64,000 nt of DNA from Lachnospiraceae bacterium (lineage in GTDB: Bacteria > Bacillota > Clostridia > Lachnospirales > Lachnospiraceae), in assembly GCA_017394885.1 (NCBI GenBank), contig JAFPWO010000015.1, positions 1 through 64,000 of the forward strand, read 5' to 3'. The translations under genes and the position numbers were made by a program. Shown one piece after another: positions 1-10,392 of this stretch. The notes beneath the pieces are model-generated. The model worked only from the letters and a program-made list of their open reading frames with translations. It had not been told where the DNA came from and did no database searches. The number at the start of each line of letters is the position of its first letter. Position 1 is the stretch's first letter.

Positions 1-57
1 GCATTTTTTATTGCTTTTCTTTTTATATTCTTTTCAACAGCAGTTTCTGCCTTTTTG

Positions 58-1164
58 TTACGGCAGCGGATACTGCTCCATGATCCACGCTTTCCAGTTT
101 TCAAATGCGGTGCCGTAATCCGTGACGAAAGCTTCGTCAAACGTACTCTGGCCGAAGACGAAGCGCGCCAGGGGGCCGGGGCCGTGCTGCTCGTCCAGCC
201 AGGCAACGAAAGAAGCCGCCATGAAGGCGCTCAGCTCATCATCGCCGGAGTTGGTCTTATTAGAGCCGGCGCGGCTGTAGACGGGTTCGGCGGTGACGGG
301 GAAACTTTCACAGACAGCGCCCCAATGGGTGAGGCCGCATTCAAAAGCATAGCGGGCAACAGCGTCATAGAACGTTCGGAAACGGGACGCGGACAGAATA
401 GCTGTATCCAGTCCCGCACGAACACAGATGGGGGTATAGAAGGCTTCGGATGTGGGATCGATTACGGGAATCTGCTGCAGTTCACAGTAAGGATCCAGAC
501 AGGTGGCAACGTACCAGACATAGCCGAGCTGTTCCCAGCCGATGTTGCCTTTTTCCATGAGGGCAGTCAGATAGTAGAATTCGCGGTGATCAACGCTTAC
601 CGTGTCGATGGCGATCTGCTCGCTGTTTTTCTTATATCCGTCCCGCACGCTGCTTTTGAACTGCCACTTGACAGGGAGCTCAATCTCGGCCGGGCAGGCA
701 TCACCCGCATTTTCTTTCAGGTAATTTCGGATAAAGGCGAGGCTTTGATCGCAGCGGGCGATGAAGGCCGGAAGGCCCTCGGGAATATCGATATCGTGCC
801 GGCTCAGAAGCGATACGCCGGCGATGAGGGTAAAGTCGTCGTCCTCCACCCGGAGCAGGCCGGGGTTTTCCGCCGCGGGAAAGATCAGGTCCGTATAATT
901 ATCCGTCCCGGAGACAGACCAGGTCCGGGAATCCGGGTCATAGGTAACGCTTTCCCTGTCAGACGCGGCCGGTTCCGCTGTGACCGGCTCCGTACCGGAC
1001 GGGACCGGTTCGGCAGCCACCGTGGCCGAAGCCGCCGGCGCGGCTGTTTCCGGGGGGTCTGTCGTTCCGGGCGAAGTATCGGAAATAACAGCCTTCTGAC
1101 ATCCGCTCAGCAACAGCGCCGCCAGGAGACTGAAAATAACAGTCCTGCACATTTTATTCATCAT
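58..1164 (-). CDS. Predicted secreted lipoprotein, function unknown
   Basis: The protein has 368 residues. It opens with basic residues, a hydrophobic stretch and a lipobox LLSGC, so it should be cleaved and lipidated at Cys22 or so and anchored outside the membrane. A low-complexity Pro/Ala/Thr/Glu linker (about residues 30-70) precedes a globular domain. The C-terminal part (SFVAWLDEQHGPGPLARF and what follows) faintly resembles the post-active-site region of gluzincin-type peptidases, but I see no HExxH motif, so no catalytic role is claimed. It follows the AI-2E transporter gene by 16 bases on the same strand and is probably co-transcribed. ATG at 1164 or 1161 could start it; the ribosome site is weak. 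The gene is complete within the window. Confidence 0.7.
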   Translation of the reverse strand: MMNKMCRTVIFSLLAALLLSGCQKAVISDTSPGTTDPPETAAPAASATVAAEPVPSGTEPVTAEPAASDRESVTYDPDSRTWSVSGTDNYTDLIFPAAENPGLLRVEDDDFTLIAGVSLLSRHDIDIPEGLPAFIARCDQSLAFIRNYLKENAGDACPAEIELPVKWQFKSSVRDGYKKNSEQIAIDTVSVDHREFYYLTALMEKGNIGWEQLGYVWYVATCLDPYCELQQIPVIDPTSEAFYTPICVRAGLDTAILSASRFRTFYDAVARYAFECGLTHWGAVCESFPVTAEPVYSRAGSNKTNSGDDELSAFMAASFVAWLDEQHGPGPLARFVFGQSTFDEAFVTDYGTAFENWKAWIMEQYPLP

Positions 1165-1180
1165 TTAAACCGCTTCTTTT

Positions 1181-2326
1181 TTATTCGGGAATATAATCTT
1201 CGTCGTTCTCCCGGGCGATCATCTGGTCCCGGATCCTTCTCCGCTTCTCCAACGTCGGCAGCACATAATGATTATAAACATCGGTCAGAATAGCGACGAT
1301 CGGGATGGCAAAGAGCATGCCCCACACTCCGAAGAGCCGTCCGCCCAGGATGATCGCGACCAGGATCCACAGGCCGGACATCCCCATCGTGCCGCCGTAC
1401 AGCTTCGGCTTGATCACATACCCGTCGATGGTCTGCAGGATGACGGTAAAAATAAGGAACCACAAGGCGTACGAGGGCTTCACCATCAAAAGGATAAACG
1501 CGCCGACGACCGCGCCGATCGGCGGGCCGAAGGTCGGGATCACATTGGTCACGGCGACAACGAAGGAAACCAGTCCCACATACGGCATCCGCATGATAAA
1601 CATGAAGATGGCGTTCACGATCCCGACGATCGCACTGTCCAGCAGGATCGATCCGATGTAGCGGATCAGGATCTCATCACAGTGCTGCAGGAAATTCATG
1701 CTTTTCGTATACCAGGTCTCCCGGATCAGCGCATGCAGCAGCCGCTTGGCGCCTTCCCGCAGCATATCTTTTTCCGCCAGGAAATAGATTGCCATGATAA
1801 AAGAGATCATCAGACTGAAGACACTGGTCCCGGCACTGATGGAAATATTGATGATCTTTCCGGCATTTTCCGAAAGATAATTGACCACGGTATTCAGGAT
1901 TTCTTCCAGATCGATATATTTCTGCAGCAGCGGGAAGCGGGACGCCCATTGCTCCAGCGAGGCCACATATCCTTCCAGATTCCCGATGAAGTTGCTGACG
2001 CTGCTGACCAGCTGCGGACCGGCCGTCCCGACCAGAAGGCCGACGACGATCAGCACACACAGGACCGTCATGGCAACGGAAAGGAGATACGCCGTCTTTT
2101 GGGAACGGATCTTTTTGAATACCTTTTTCCGGAAAAACCGGGCCAGGGGATTCATGAAGTAGGCGATGATCAGCCCGGAAAGCACCGGCGCCAGAAAGCG
2201 CCATACGGCAAGGACAAGCCTGCGGAAAGAACCGATGTGATTCAGCAGAAAATAAAAAGCCACCGCGATACAGGCCGCGACTGCATAGGTATACCAGGGT
2301 TTTTTCTGAAAGCGTTTTGTATTCAC
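1181..2326 (-). CDS. AI-2E family transporter (PerM/YtvI-like membrane protein)
   Basis: The 381-residue protein has the AI-2E family arrangement. Two N-terminal hydrophobic segments (residues about 15-60) include the typical LAPVLSGLIIAYFMNPL stretch, a soluble middle follows, then a block of helices and the family-like segment TFGPPIGAVVGAFILLM, with a C-terminal GGRLFGVWGMLFAIPIVAIL. Members export small molecules such as autoinducer-2 or take part in Na+/H+ antiport; the substrate here is unknown. Length is normal for the family. A good ribosome site (AAAGGAG) precedes the ATG at 2326. The lipoprotein gene lies 16 bases downstream. Confidence 0.85.
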   Translation of the reverse strand: MNTKRFQKKPWYTYAVAACIAVAFYFLLNHIGSFRRLVLAVWRFLAPVLSGLIIAYFMNPLARFFRKKVFKKIRSQKTAYLLSVAMTVLCVLIVVGLLVGTAGPQLVSSVSNFIGNLEGYVASLEQWASRFPLLQKYIDLEEILNTVVNYLSENAGKIINISISAGTSVFSLMISFIMAIYFLAEKDMLREGAKRLLHALIRETWYTKSMNFLQHCDEILIRYIGSILLDSAIVGIVNAIFMFIMRMPYVGLVSFVVAVTNVIPTFGPPIGAVVGAFILLMVKPSYALWFLIFTVILQTIDGYVIKPKLYGGTMGMSGLWILVAIILGGRLFGVWGMLFAIPIVAILTDVYNHYVLPTLEKRRRIRDQMIARENDEDYIPE

Positions 2327-2344
2327 GGCAAAGCTCCTTTATAA

Positions 2345-2372
2345 CGGACAGCGCCGCGCTGTCCGCTTTTTT
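2345..2372 (+). terminator. Perfect hairpin with U-run in the leader of the AI-2E gene
   Basis: CGGACAGCG (2345-2353) and CGCTGTCCG (2357-2365) form a 9-bp stem with a 3-base loop, followed by six T on the plus strand. It sits just upstream of the minus-strand AI-2E start. It could stop antisense transcription, or form a leader hairpin for the minus-strand mRNA. Confidence 0.55.
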
Positions 2373-2434
2373 ATTATATCGAAGCCCTGTCCGCATTGCA
2401 AGCCGCCGGGGAAGAAAAATCTCCCGGAAGGAAA

Positions 2435-2463
2435 GGGGGCCAACGGAATTCCCATTGACCCCC
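2435..2463 (-). terminator. Probable terminator of the LCP gene
   Basis: Read on the minus strand, GGGGGTCAA and TTGGCCCCC pair over 9 bp (one G-T) around an 11-base loop that itself contains GGAATTCC. A short pyrimidine tail follows. It lies 29 bases beyond the LCP stop codon. Confidence 0.5.
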
Positions 2464-2492
2464 TTCTCCTGCCGCGCTTTCCCGCACGGGTT

Positions 2493-4076
2493 TTAATTCA
2501 CCGTTACCGTGGCTTTTCTCCAGGTATCCCAGATCAGCTGCTTGGCTTTCTGCACCGTTTCCTCATCCGGGATCATCACATAGTTCTTCTCCGGGAACGT
2601 AAAGGAAGATGCCGTGCCGTCCGACCCGTTCACGCTGTAGCTGACGATGTTCCAGCTGCCGCCGCCGGATACCTGCGAGCGGATCAGGGAAGAGATCAGC
2701 TCGTAGGGCACGGTCGTTTCAAAACTGCCCTCCACAGCCGTCAGAACCTCATTATAGCGGGACAGGATCTCCGTGGACATCGCTTTTTTCATAATGGCCT
2801 TGATCAGCTCCATCTGATTCTTGCCGCGCTGGCGGTCTCCCTCCGCGAAGGAATGGCGGTTGCGCGCAAAGGCCAGCGCCTGATAGCCGTTCACATGATT
2901 CGTTCCCTTCACAAAGCTGCAGTCGCCTGCGGTAAAGTCATAGGCCGAATACACGTCCACGCCGCCCAGCGCGTCCACGATATCCATAAAGCCGTAGAAA
3001 TCGACCCGGAAAACATAGTCGATCTTCATGTTGTAGAGCATTTCCAGCGTCTGGCGGCTCACGTCCACCCCGTAGAGCCCGGCATGGGTCAGCTTATCTT
3101 TTTGTTCGCCGGAGACCGGAGTCTGGACAAAATAGTCCCGCGGGGTATTGAGCAGCAGGATATTGCGGGTCTTCGGATTGACCACCGCCACGATATTGAC
3201 GTCGCTCAGGCTCCGCGCCACCATGCCGCGCCGGTCGTCGATCCCGGAGATATAGATAGCAAAGGCGTTGCCGTCCGAAACAAAGCTTTCTTCTTCCTCG
3301 GGCAGGGTCTCCTCCGGCGCCACGGTTTCCTTCGGCACCTTTGTCTCTTCGGGGGCTTTCGTTTCAATGGCTTTTTCCATCTTATAGACGGCAAGTTCCC
3401 GGATGCGGGCCGTGATATCCTTCAGCGAATCCACCGACTCCGCCAGGCTGAGATAGCTTCTGTTGCTGATCGCCGCCGAGATCTCCCCCGTAAGCAGTGA
3501 CTTGAGCAGCAGCAGCGGACCGTCGTAGATCACGGTCTCCGGTTCTTTCCCGAATTCTTTTTTCAGGGCGGCGAGGACTTCGTCGGTCTGCTCGCGGTCG
3601 GCCGCCTCCAGAATGCCGAAGCGGTAATCCGCGGTATCGGCGACCGTCTTGGCCGGGTCTTCGGTGCGCACATAGACGCCCATCTCGATCGTCTCCACGA
3701 TGTCCGGCGTCGTGATCCGGCTGATCGCGCCGTTCACGCGGGCCATCAGGACGCCGCCGAAGATCAGCCCCCCGGCGATCCCCACGGAAAAGATCCCGCC
3801 CAGAATGCAGCGGAAAATCTTCCTGCTGTTGGAGCCCAGCAGCATGAATAAGATCACGAGGAGCCCCAGAAAGACGCCGATCAGGACCGTAAAGGTCGTC
3901 GGCAGCATATTGAGCTTCAGCAGATAGTAATAGAAGAAGCCTCCCGCGATCAGCAGCAGAAGTCCATAGAAAATACCCGGGACCCGGCTCCCCCTTTTTT
4001 GCTTTTCTTCTTCCAGAATCGCAGCCGTTTCCGTCAGCTGGATCTGCTCCGGTTCCTGTCCGTTATAATAATCCAT
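2493..4076 (-). CDS. LytR-CpsA-Psr (LCP) family cell-wall glycopolymer ligase
   Basis: The 527-residue protein has a short cytoplasmic N-terminus, three hydrophobic segments (about residues 33-115), an extracytoplasmic spacer with a Lys/Glu/Pro/Thr repeat (about 235-265), and an LCP domain from about residue 270. The LCP domain shows YISGIDDR, the NTPRDYFV motif, GGVDVY and the ARNRHSFAEGDRQRGKNQ motif with the arginines that bind the polyprenyl pyrophosphate substrate. LCP enzymes transfer teichoic-acid-type polymers from the lipid carrier to peptidoglycan. The multi-helix N-terminus is longer than the single anchor of B. subtilis TagT and is often seen in Clostridia. It has its own probable promoter upstream. 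Confidence 0.9.
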   Translation of the reverse strand: MDYYNGQEPEQIQLTETAAILEEEKQKRGSRVPGIFYGLLLLIAGGFFYYYLLKLNMLPTTFTVLIGVFLGLLVILFMLLGSNSRKIFRCILGGIFSVGIAGGLIFGGVLMARVNGAISRITTPDIVETIEMGVYVRTEDPAKTVADTADYRFGILEAADREQTDEVLAALKKEFGKEPETVIYDGPLLLLKSLLTGEISAAISNRSYLSLAESVDSLKDITARIRELAVYKMEKAIETKAPEETKVPKETVAPEETLPEEEESFVSDGNAFAIYISGIDDRRGMVARSLSDVNIVAVVNPKTRNILLLNTPRDYFVQTPVSGEQKDKLTHAGLYGVDVSRQTLEMLYNMKIDYVFRVDFYGFMDIVDALGGVDVYSAYDFTAGDCSFVKGTNHVNGYQALAFARNRHSFAEGDRQRGKNQMELIKAIMKKAMSTEILSRYNEVLTAVEGSFETTVPYELISSLIRSQVSGGGSWNIVSYSVNGSDGTASSFTFPEKNYVMIPDEETVQKAKQLIWDTWRKATVTVN

Positions 4077-4118
4077 AGCGTATTCCTTTTCCGCCTGCCT
4101 GTTATTGCAGTATGCCTA

Positions 4119-4147
4119 TTTCTATCAAAAATCCTCCCCTTTGTCAA
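4119..4147 (-). promoter_or_regulatory. Probable sigma-A promoter of the LCP gene
   Basis: On the minus strand TTGACA (4147-4142) is followed 17 bases later by TAGAAA (4124-4119), 43 bases upstream of the LCP start. The -35 is perfect and the -10 is imperfect. Confidence 0.5.
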
Positions 4148-4235
4148 GGAAAGGAGAGGATCCAGCGCCGTTTTATAAACATCACGGCCGATATTTGTAT
4201 GTTTTTCCGTGAAATTTAAGAAGTCTTCCGCTTTT

Positions 4236-5894
4236 TTAATTTTTCTCCGGCACTTCGTAGCGGTACGCGGTCCCGTCCAGCGTATACTGCACGGCAAGAT
4301 GGCGCTGCCCTTCTTCGTCGTAGCGGTTCTCCACCCGGATATCCTCCGCGGTCCGGATTTTCCGGATCTTTTCCCAGGCTTTCTTCTGCTTTTCTCCGTA
4401 CTTCGACATGTCATCCGAATTCAGCAGGATCGTACTGAACAGCGCCGCGGTAATGGCCACCAGCTTCTTTTCGTCCGAAGTCAGCTTCAGATTCTCCTCC
4501 CGCAGGAAGAAGACGTCCGGATCGCTGCCGTAGGCGCGGCCGTTTAACTGGCGGCGGAAAATGGTGTTCTCGACCGCCTGCTTCGTGGAGACTCTCTCCC
4601 GGTGGATATACTTCATGATGCCCTTGTCGTTCCAGTCGAGCCCGACGTCGCAGCTGATGCGGCAGTAATCCACCAGGCCGAAGGCCGGCATGACCGGTAC
4701 GCCGCAGCCGAGGATAAGCTTTTCGCCGCAGACCTCGCGCAGCAGCTTCAATGCCCGGATCATCCGGCCCGCGCGGGTCTCCTTCTCATTGCCGAAGAAG
4801 GCCGCCGCGTACAGGAAGTCCAGCTTCACCAGATCGAAGCCCCACTCGTCAAAGACGCGGCGGAAGGTCTCCCGGATGTAGGCTTCCGCCTCCGGATGAT
4901 CGAAATCCAGCGCGTAAAAGCCGCCCCAATTGCAGCCCGCCGAATACATCTCCTGCCCGTGACGGTAGATCTGCTCCGGATGATTCATAAAGTAGGCGGA
5001 TTTCTTCGCCGCGCCGAACGGCGCGAGCCACAGGCCGGCCTTAAAGCCCTTCGCATGGATCTTATCCACCAGGAATTTCATCCCGTGCGGGAACTTTTCC
5101 GCGTCCGGCTCCAGCCAGTCGCCGACCGCCGGCTCCCAGCCGTCATCGATCTGGAAGAGATCCCCCGGCTTTAAGACGGAAGCGCAGCCCTCCAGATCCT
5201 GCAGGATATCCTTTTCCGTGATGTTTTCGTAGCGGTTGTACCAGCTGGAATAGCCGGTGAGCGGCGCGGCCTTCGCCGGGGCAAGCCCCATGGCCGCAAA
5301 CCAGGCGTCAAAGACCTCCTTTTCGCTGCCTTCCGCCATGAACAGGTCGAAAAGCGCATAGTTTTCCGCGGCGGACATTCCCGCGCAGTCGCGCTCGACC
5401 GTCAGCAGTCCCTTCGCCGCCTCATAGAGGAAGAGGGTGTAGCCCGACTCCTCATCCAGCGAAGCGATCAGGCGGAAGGTCTCCCCCCGGCGGAAATAGC
5501 AGTAGGATACGCCATGCGTGACCCCCGGCTTGTTCGGATACTTCACGAAATGATAATCGCCGTAGCGGTCCAGATCGAATTTCCGCACGCCGGCCTTCGG
5601 CAGGCCGTTCAGGCCGCGGATCTTATCCGTCACCCGGTATTCCGGGCAGTAGGTCCAGGTCTGATAGCCGTTCATGAAGATAAGCTCATCCTCTTTGACC
5701 ACCAGCGGAATTTCGGCCTTTACCGATTCGAAGCGCCCCTCCGGAAAGCCATCCGCATGATGCAGGCGCACCCGGACCTGCGCGCTTTTGAATGTCCCTT
5801 CGCCGGCCTGTTCGAAGGCAAAGCGCTGCCGCCCGATCTGCGAGACCGGCCCGACCTTGGACGCGATCGCAAGAGTATACTTCAGCTCAGCCAT
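4236..5894 (-). CDS. GH36-type alpha-galactosidase (melibiase family)
   Basis: The 552-residue protein has the GH36/GH27-like layout: an N-terminal beta-rich region containing ELIFMNGYQTWTYCPEYR, then a TIM barrel with FQIDDGWEPAVGDW, AGLWLAPFGA and DLVKLDFLYAAA. In the last motif the Asp after KL is the expected catalytic nucleophile, and ISCDVGLDW is the likely region of the acid/base Asp. It should hydrolyse terminal alpha-galactosides such as raffinose-family sugars. No signal peptide is seen, so it is cytoplasmic. It is shorter than the roughly 700-residue classical GH36 enzymes. ATG at 5894 has AAAGGAG at good spacing. It starts 12 bases after gyrA and appears to be read through from the gyrase operon, an odd place for a glycosidase. 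Confidence 0.82.
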   Translation of the reverse strand: MAELKYTLAIASKVGPVSQIGRQRFAFEQAGEGTFKSAQVRVRLHHADGFPEGRFESVKAEIPLVVKEDELIFMNGYQTWTYCPEYRVTDKIRGLNGLPKAGVRKFDLDRYGDYHFVKYPNKPGVTHGVSYCYFRRGETFRLIASLDEESGYTLFLYEAAKGLLTVERDCAGMSAAENYALFDLFMAEGSEKEVFDAWFAAMGLAPAKAAPLTGYSSWYNRYENITEKDILQDLEGCASVLKPGDLFQIDDGWEPAVGDWLEPDAEKFPHGMKFLVDKIHAKGFKAGLWLAPFGAAKKSAYFMNHPEQIYRHGQEMYSAGCNWGGFYALDFDHPEAEAYIRETFRRVFDEWGFDLVKLDFLYAAAFFGNEKETRAGRMIRALKLLREVCGEKLILGCGVPVMPAFGLVDYCRISCDVGLDWNDKGIMKYIHRERVSTKQAVENTIFRRQLNGRAYGSDPDVFFLREENLKLTSDEKKLVAITAALFSTILLNSDDMSKYGEKQKKAWEKIRKIRTAEDIRVENRYDEEGQRHLAVQYTLDGTAYRYEVPEKN

Positions 5895-5906
5895 GGGTCT
5901 TCTCCT

Positions 5907-8432
5907 TTATTCTTTTTCCTCCGGCAGAACGTCTTCGCCGTTCTCCGCGCTGCCGTCGCCCTCGCGGACCTTCGCGATGCTGGCCACCTTGATTCCCTTT
6001 TGCATATTGATTAGCTTGACGCCCGAGGTAATGCGGCCGAGCCGGCTGATGGAGTTGATCGCGATCCGGATGATGATGCCCTCGGTCGTGATCAGCATCA
6101 GCTCCTGCTCGTCGTGGACGGCCTTCGCGCCGACCACGCTGCCGGTCTTATTATTGATCTTGTAGCACTTGACGCCCTTGCCGCCGCGGTTCTGCGGGGT
6201 AAACTCGTTCATATCGGTACGCTTGCCCAGCCCCAGCTCGGACACGATCAGCAGATCCTCGCCCTGGTTGGAAAGCTGCATGGCCACGACCTCGTCGCCC
6301 TTTTCCAGCTTCATGCCGATGACGCCCATGGAGACGCGCCCCGTGGTGCGGACATCGCTCTCGTGGAAACGGATGATCTGGCCCATTTTCGTGACCTCGA
6401 GCACGTCCTGCTTGCCGTCCGTGATCTTGACTTCGATCAGCTCGTCGCCGTCTTTTAAATTGATCGCGGCCAGGCCGTTGCGGCGTACGTTCTGATACTC
6501 AGTCACCGCGGTCTTCTTCGCCATGCCGCAGCGCGTGGCCATCATGAAGTACTTGTCCTCTTCATATTCCTTGATCGGGATCATGGCCGTGATCTTCTCA
6601 TCCGGATCCAGCTGGATCAGGTTGACGATCGCAACGCCCCGGCTGGTGCGGCTGGCTTCCTGGATCTCATAGGTCTTTAAGCGGTAGGTCTTGCCCTTAT
6701 TCGTAAAGAACATGATATAGTGGTGCGTCGTGGTCATGAAGAGCTCTTCGATATAGTCCTCTTCGAGCGTCTTCATGCCCGTGATGCCCCGTCCGCCGCG
6801 GTTCTGGGCCCGGAAGTTCGAGATGCTCATCCGCTTGATGTAGCCGAGGCTCGTCATCGCGATGATCGTCGGCACGTCGGGGATGGTATCCTCGTCCGTA
6901 AGCTCCCCTACGTCCGCGCCGATGCGGGTGCGCCGCTCGTCGCCGAACTTCTCCGCCGTGATCAGCAGTTCTTCCTTGATCACGCCCAGAAGCTTATTTT
7001 CGTCGGCCAGGATCGCCCGGTACTCCTCGATGCGTTCCATCAGGTCCGCGTACTCGTTCTCCAGCTTTTCGCGCTCCAGGCCGGTCAGCACGCGCAGGCG
7101 CATATCCACGATCGCCTGAGCCTGGGCGTCGGAAAGCCCGAAGCGGGCAATTAAGCCGTCCTTGGCGAGCTGCACCGTCCGCGCGCCGCGCACGATTTTG
7201 ATCACTTCGTCGATATTATCGAGGGCGATCAGCAGCCCTTCGATGATGTGCGCCCGCTCTTCGGCCTTGTTCAGGTCGTATTTCGTGCGGCGCGTGACCA
7301 CTTCTTCCTGATGATCCAGATAGGCGTGCAGCACCTGCTCCAGGTTCAGCACCTTCGGGACCCCGTTCACGAGCGCCAGCATGATGACGCCGTAGGTGGT
7401 CAGCAGCTCCGTATGCTTGTAGATCTGGTTCAGCACCAGATTCGGGTTCGCGTCCTTGCGCAGCTCCACGCAGAGGCGGATGCCGTCCTTATTGGACTCG
7501 TTCCGAAGCTCGGTGATGCCGTCGATCTTCTTTTCCTTGACCAGATCCGCGATATCCTTGATGGCCTTCTCCGGGTTCACCTCATAGGGCGGCTCGGTAA
7601 AGACGATGCGGTGCTTGCCGTTCGCCATGGATTCGATTTCGGAGACCGCCTGGATGCGGATCTTGCCGCGGCCCGTGCGGTAGGCGTCTTCAATGCCCTG
7701 GCGGCCTAGGATCACCGCCCCGGTCGGGAAATCCGGGCCCTTTACGCACTCCATCAGCTCTTCCACCGTGGTATCGCGCTTTTCGCGCACGCGGTTGTCG
7801 ATCATCAGCGCGACCCCGTTAATGACCTCGCGCAGATTGTGCGGCGGGATATTCGTGGCCATGCCGACCGCGATGCCGGTGCCGCCGTTGACCAGCAGGT
7901 TCGGGAAGCGCGCCGGCAGGACCGACGGCTCCTTTTCGGTATCGTCGAAGTTCGGTTCAAAATCGACCGTATCCTTATTTAAGTCCGCGATCATCTCCAT
8001 GGAGATCTTGGAAAGCCGCGCCTCGGTGTAACGCGAGGCCGCGGGGCCGTCGCCGTCGATGGAGCCGAAGTTGCCGTGCCCGTCCACGAGCGGATAGCGC
8101 ATGGACCAGGGCTGGGCCATATTGACCATGGCCATGTAGATGGAGGAATCCCCGTGGGGATGATATTTACCCATGGTATCGCCGACGATACGCGCGCTCT
8201 TGCGGTGCGGCTTGTCGGGCCCGTTGTTCAGCTCGGTCATGGAGTAGAGGATGCGCCGCTGCACCGGCTTTAAGCCGTCGCGTACGTCCGGCAGCGCCCG
8301 GGCCACGATGACGCTCATCGCGTAATCGATATAGAACTCCTCCATGGTCTTTTTTAAATCTACTTCATGGATCCGGTCAAAGTCGAAGATTGTGCTGTCC
8401 ACATTTGAGTTTTTATCGTTTTTTCTCGCCAT
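5907..8432 (-). CDS. gyrA: DNA gyrase subunit A
   Basis: The 841-residue protein is the breakage-reunion subunit of DNA gyrase, which introduces negative supercoils with GyrB. The 5Y-CAP region is clear: [21 protein letters not shown], and [10 protein letters not shown] with the active-site Tyr at about residue 135. The C-terminal beta-pinwheel follows, with a GyrA-box-like [10 protein letters not shown] near residue 745, which marks gyrase rather than topoisomerase IV. The N-terminus carries about ten extra residues. At the position of E. coli Asp87 in the quinolone-resistance region this protein has Met, while the Ser83 equivalent is Ser. It follows gyrB by 10 bases in the dnaA operon direction. 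Confidence 0.97.
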   Translation of the reverse strand: MARKNDKNSNVDSTIFDFDRIHEVDLKKTMEEFYIDYAMSVIVARALPDVRDGLKPVQRRILYSMTELNNGPDKPHRKSARIVGDTMGKYHPHGDSSIYMAMVNMAQPWSMRYPLVDGHGNFGSIDGDGPAASRYTEARLSKISMEMIADLNKDTVDFEPNFDDTEKEPSVLPARFPNLLVNGGTGIAVGMATNIPPHNLREVINGVALMIDNRVREKRDTTVEELMECVKGPDFPTGAVILGRQGIEDAYRTGRGKIRIQAVSEIESMANGKHRIVFTEPPYEVNPEKAIKDIADLVKEKKIDGITELRNESNKDGIRLCVELRKDANPNLVLNQIYKHTELLTTYGVIMLALVNGVPKVLNLEQVLHAYLDHQEEVVTRRTKYDLNKAEERAHIIEGLLIALDNIDEVIKIVRGARTVQLAKDGLIARFGLSDAQAQAIVDMRLRVLTGLEREKLENEYADLMERIEEYRAILADENKLLGVIKEELLITAEKFGDERRTRIGADVGELTDEDTIPDVPTIIAMTSLGYIKRMSISNFRAQNRGGRGITGMKTLEEDYIEELFMTTTHHYIMFFTNKGKTYRLKTYEIQEASRTSRGVAIVNLIQLDPDEKITAMIPIKEYEEDKYFMMATRCGMAKKTAVTEYQNVRRNGLAAINLKDGDELIEVKITDGKQDVLEVTKMGQIIRFHESDVRTTGRVSMGVIGMKLEKGDEVVAMQLSNQGEDLLIVSELGLGKRTDMNEFTPQNRGGKGVKCYKINNKTGSVVGAKAVHDEQELMLITTEGIIIRIAINSISRLGRITSGVKLINMQKGIKVASIAKVREGDGSAENGEDVLPEEKE

Positions 8433-8442
8433 ATCTTCTCAC

Positions 8443-10392
8443 CTATACATCCAGATTTTTGACGAATTTTGCATTGGTCTCGATAAAATCGCGGCGCGGC
8501 TCGACCTTGTCGCCCATCAGGATCGTAAAGGTCAGATCCACCTCCGAAGCGGTTTCTTCGTCAATGCTGACCTTGCGCAGGATGCGCCTCGCCGGGTCCA
8601 TGGTGGTTTCCCAGAGTTGCTCCGCATCCATCTCGCCCAGGCCCTTGTAGCGCTGGATCTTATTGCTGCCGTCGCGGCCGATCTCATTCAGGATGCCCTT
8701 TAATTCGTCGTCGCTGTAGGCGTACCAGATCTTTTTATTCTTTTCGACCTTATATAACGGCGGCTGGGCCAGATATACATGCCCCTCCCGGATCAGCTCC
8801 GGCATGAAGCGGTAGAGGAAGGTCAGCATCAGCGTGCCGATGTGCGCGCCGTCCACGTCCGCATCCGTCATAATGATGATCTTGTCGTAGCGCAGTTTGG
8901 AGATATCGAAATTCTGCAGGATCCCGGTCCCGAAGGCCGTGATCATGGTCTTGATCTCGGCGTTCGCGTAGATGCGCTCTTCCCGGGCCTTTTCCACGTT
9001 CAGGATCTTGCCCCGGAGCGGCAGGATCGCCTGATTCTCGCGGTTGCGCGCCGTCTTGGCAGATCCGCCGGCGGAGTCGCCCTCCACGATAAAGATCTCG
9101 CACTGCTTCGGATCCTTGTTCGAGCAGTCCGCAAGCTTCCCGGGCAGGCCGAAATTGTCCAGCGAGTTCGCGCGGCGCACGTTGTTACGGGCTTCTCTCG
9201 CCTTTTCCCGGGCCTTCTGTGCCAGCAGCGCCTTATCCACGATCGCTTTCGCCACCTGCGGGTTCTGCTCCAGGAAGTAGACCAGCTTTTCGCCGACAAT
9301 GGATTCCACGGCGGTACGGGCCTCGGAGTTGCCGAGCTTCTGTTTGGTCTGGCCCTCGAACTGCGGGTCCTCGATCTTGATGGAGATGATCGCGGTCAGG
9401 CCCTCTCGGATATCGTCGCCGGTCAGGTTCTGCGCGTTGTCCTTCAAGATTTTGTTCTTGCGGGCGTAGTCGTTGAAGCACTTGGTCGTCGCGTTCTTAA
9501 AACCGGTCAGGTGCATGCCGCCTTCCGGGGTAATGATATTGTTGACGAAGCTGTAGGTGCTCTCGTTGTAACCGTCGTTGTGCTGGAAGGCGACCTCCAC
9601 GTAGACCTTGTTCAGGGTCCCGTCGATGTAGATGACCTTATCGTACAGCGGATTCTTGCCGGAGTTTAAGTACGTGACGAACTCCTGGATGCCGCCTTCG
9701 TAATGATAGGATTTTTCCTTCACTTCTTCGCCGCGCTTGTCCCGCAGCGTGATCTTTAAGGCCTTGGTCAGGAAGGCCGTCTCGCGCAGGCGGGTCTTTA
9801 AGGTATCGAAATCAAAGACCGTCTCCTCAAAAACGGCCGGATCCGGCTTGAAGGTGACCGTGGTCCCGGTCTTCGACTTTTTGCAGGTGCCGATCTGCGT
9901 CAGCTTGGACGCCACATGGCCGCCGTTTTCATAGCGCTGCTGATAGACGTTGCCGTCCTGATAGATCGTGACCTCCAGCCATTCGGACAGGGCGTTCACG
10001 ACCGAGGCGCCGACGCCGTGCAGGCCGCCGGAGACCTTATAGCCCCCGCCGCCGAACTTGCCGCCCGCGTGCAGGATCGTAAAGACGACCTCCACGGCCG
10101 GGATGCCGGCCTTCGGATGGATGCCCACCGGGATGCCGCGGCCGTTGTCGATGACCGTGACCGAATCGTCCGCATTCAGCTCCACCTCGATCTCCGTGCA
10201 GAAGCCCGCCAGGGCCTCATCCACGGCATTGTCCACGATCTCATATACTAAATGATGCAGCCCGCGCGCCGAAGTCGTCCCGATATACATACCGGGCCGC
10301 TTGCGGACGGCCTCCAGACCCTCCAGGATCTGGATCTGGTCCGCGGTATATTCCTGCAGACCTTCCTGCGGCTTGTTCACTTCTTCACTCAT
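8443..10392 (-). CDS. gyrB: DNA gyrase subunit B
   Basis: The 649-residue protein is the ATPase subunit of gyrase. It has the GHKL ATPase N-terminus ([39 protein letters not shown]), the transducer domain, the TOPRIM motifs [10 protein letters not shown] and DADVDGAHI, and the C-terminal [20 protein letters not shown] typical of GyrB. Length is standard for the short Gram-positive form without the E. coli insertion. Its start overlaps the end of recF by 8 bases, so the two are translationally coupled. Confidence 0.98.
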   Translation of the reverse strand: MSEEVNKPQEGLQEYTADQIQILEGLEAVRKRPGMYIGTTSARGLHHLVYEIVDNAVDEALAGFCTEIEVELNADDSVTVIDNGRGIPVGIHPKAGIPAVEVVFTILHAGGKFGGGGYKVSGGLHGVGASVVNALSEWLEVTIYQDGNVYQQRYENGGHVASKLTQIGTCKKSKTGTTVTFKPDPAVFEETVFDFDTLKTRLRETAFLTKALKITLRDKRGEEVKEKSYHYEGGIQEFVTYLNSGKNPLYDKVIYIDGTLNKVYVEVAFQHNDGYNESTYSFVNNIITPEGGMHLTGFKNATTKCFNDYARKNKILKDNAQNLTGDDIREGLTAIISIKIEDPQFEGQTKQKLGNSEARTAVESIVGEKLVYFLEQNPQVAKAIVDKALLAQKAREKAREARNNVRRANSLDNFGLPGKLADCSNKDPKQCEIFIVEGDSAGGSAKTARNRENQAILPLRGKILNVEKAREERIYANAEIKTMITAFGTGILQNFDISKLRYDKIIIMTDADVDGAHIGTLMLTFLYRFMPELIREGHVYLAQPPLYKVEKNKKIWYAYSDDELKGILNEIGRDGSNKIQRYKGLGEMDAEQLWETTMDPARRILRKVSIDEETASEVDLTFTILMGDKVEPRRDFIETNAKFVKNLDV

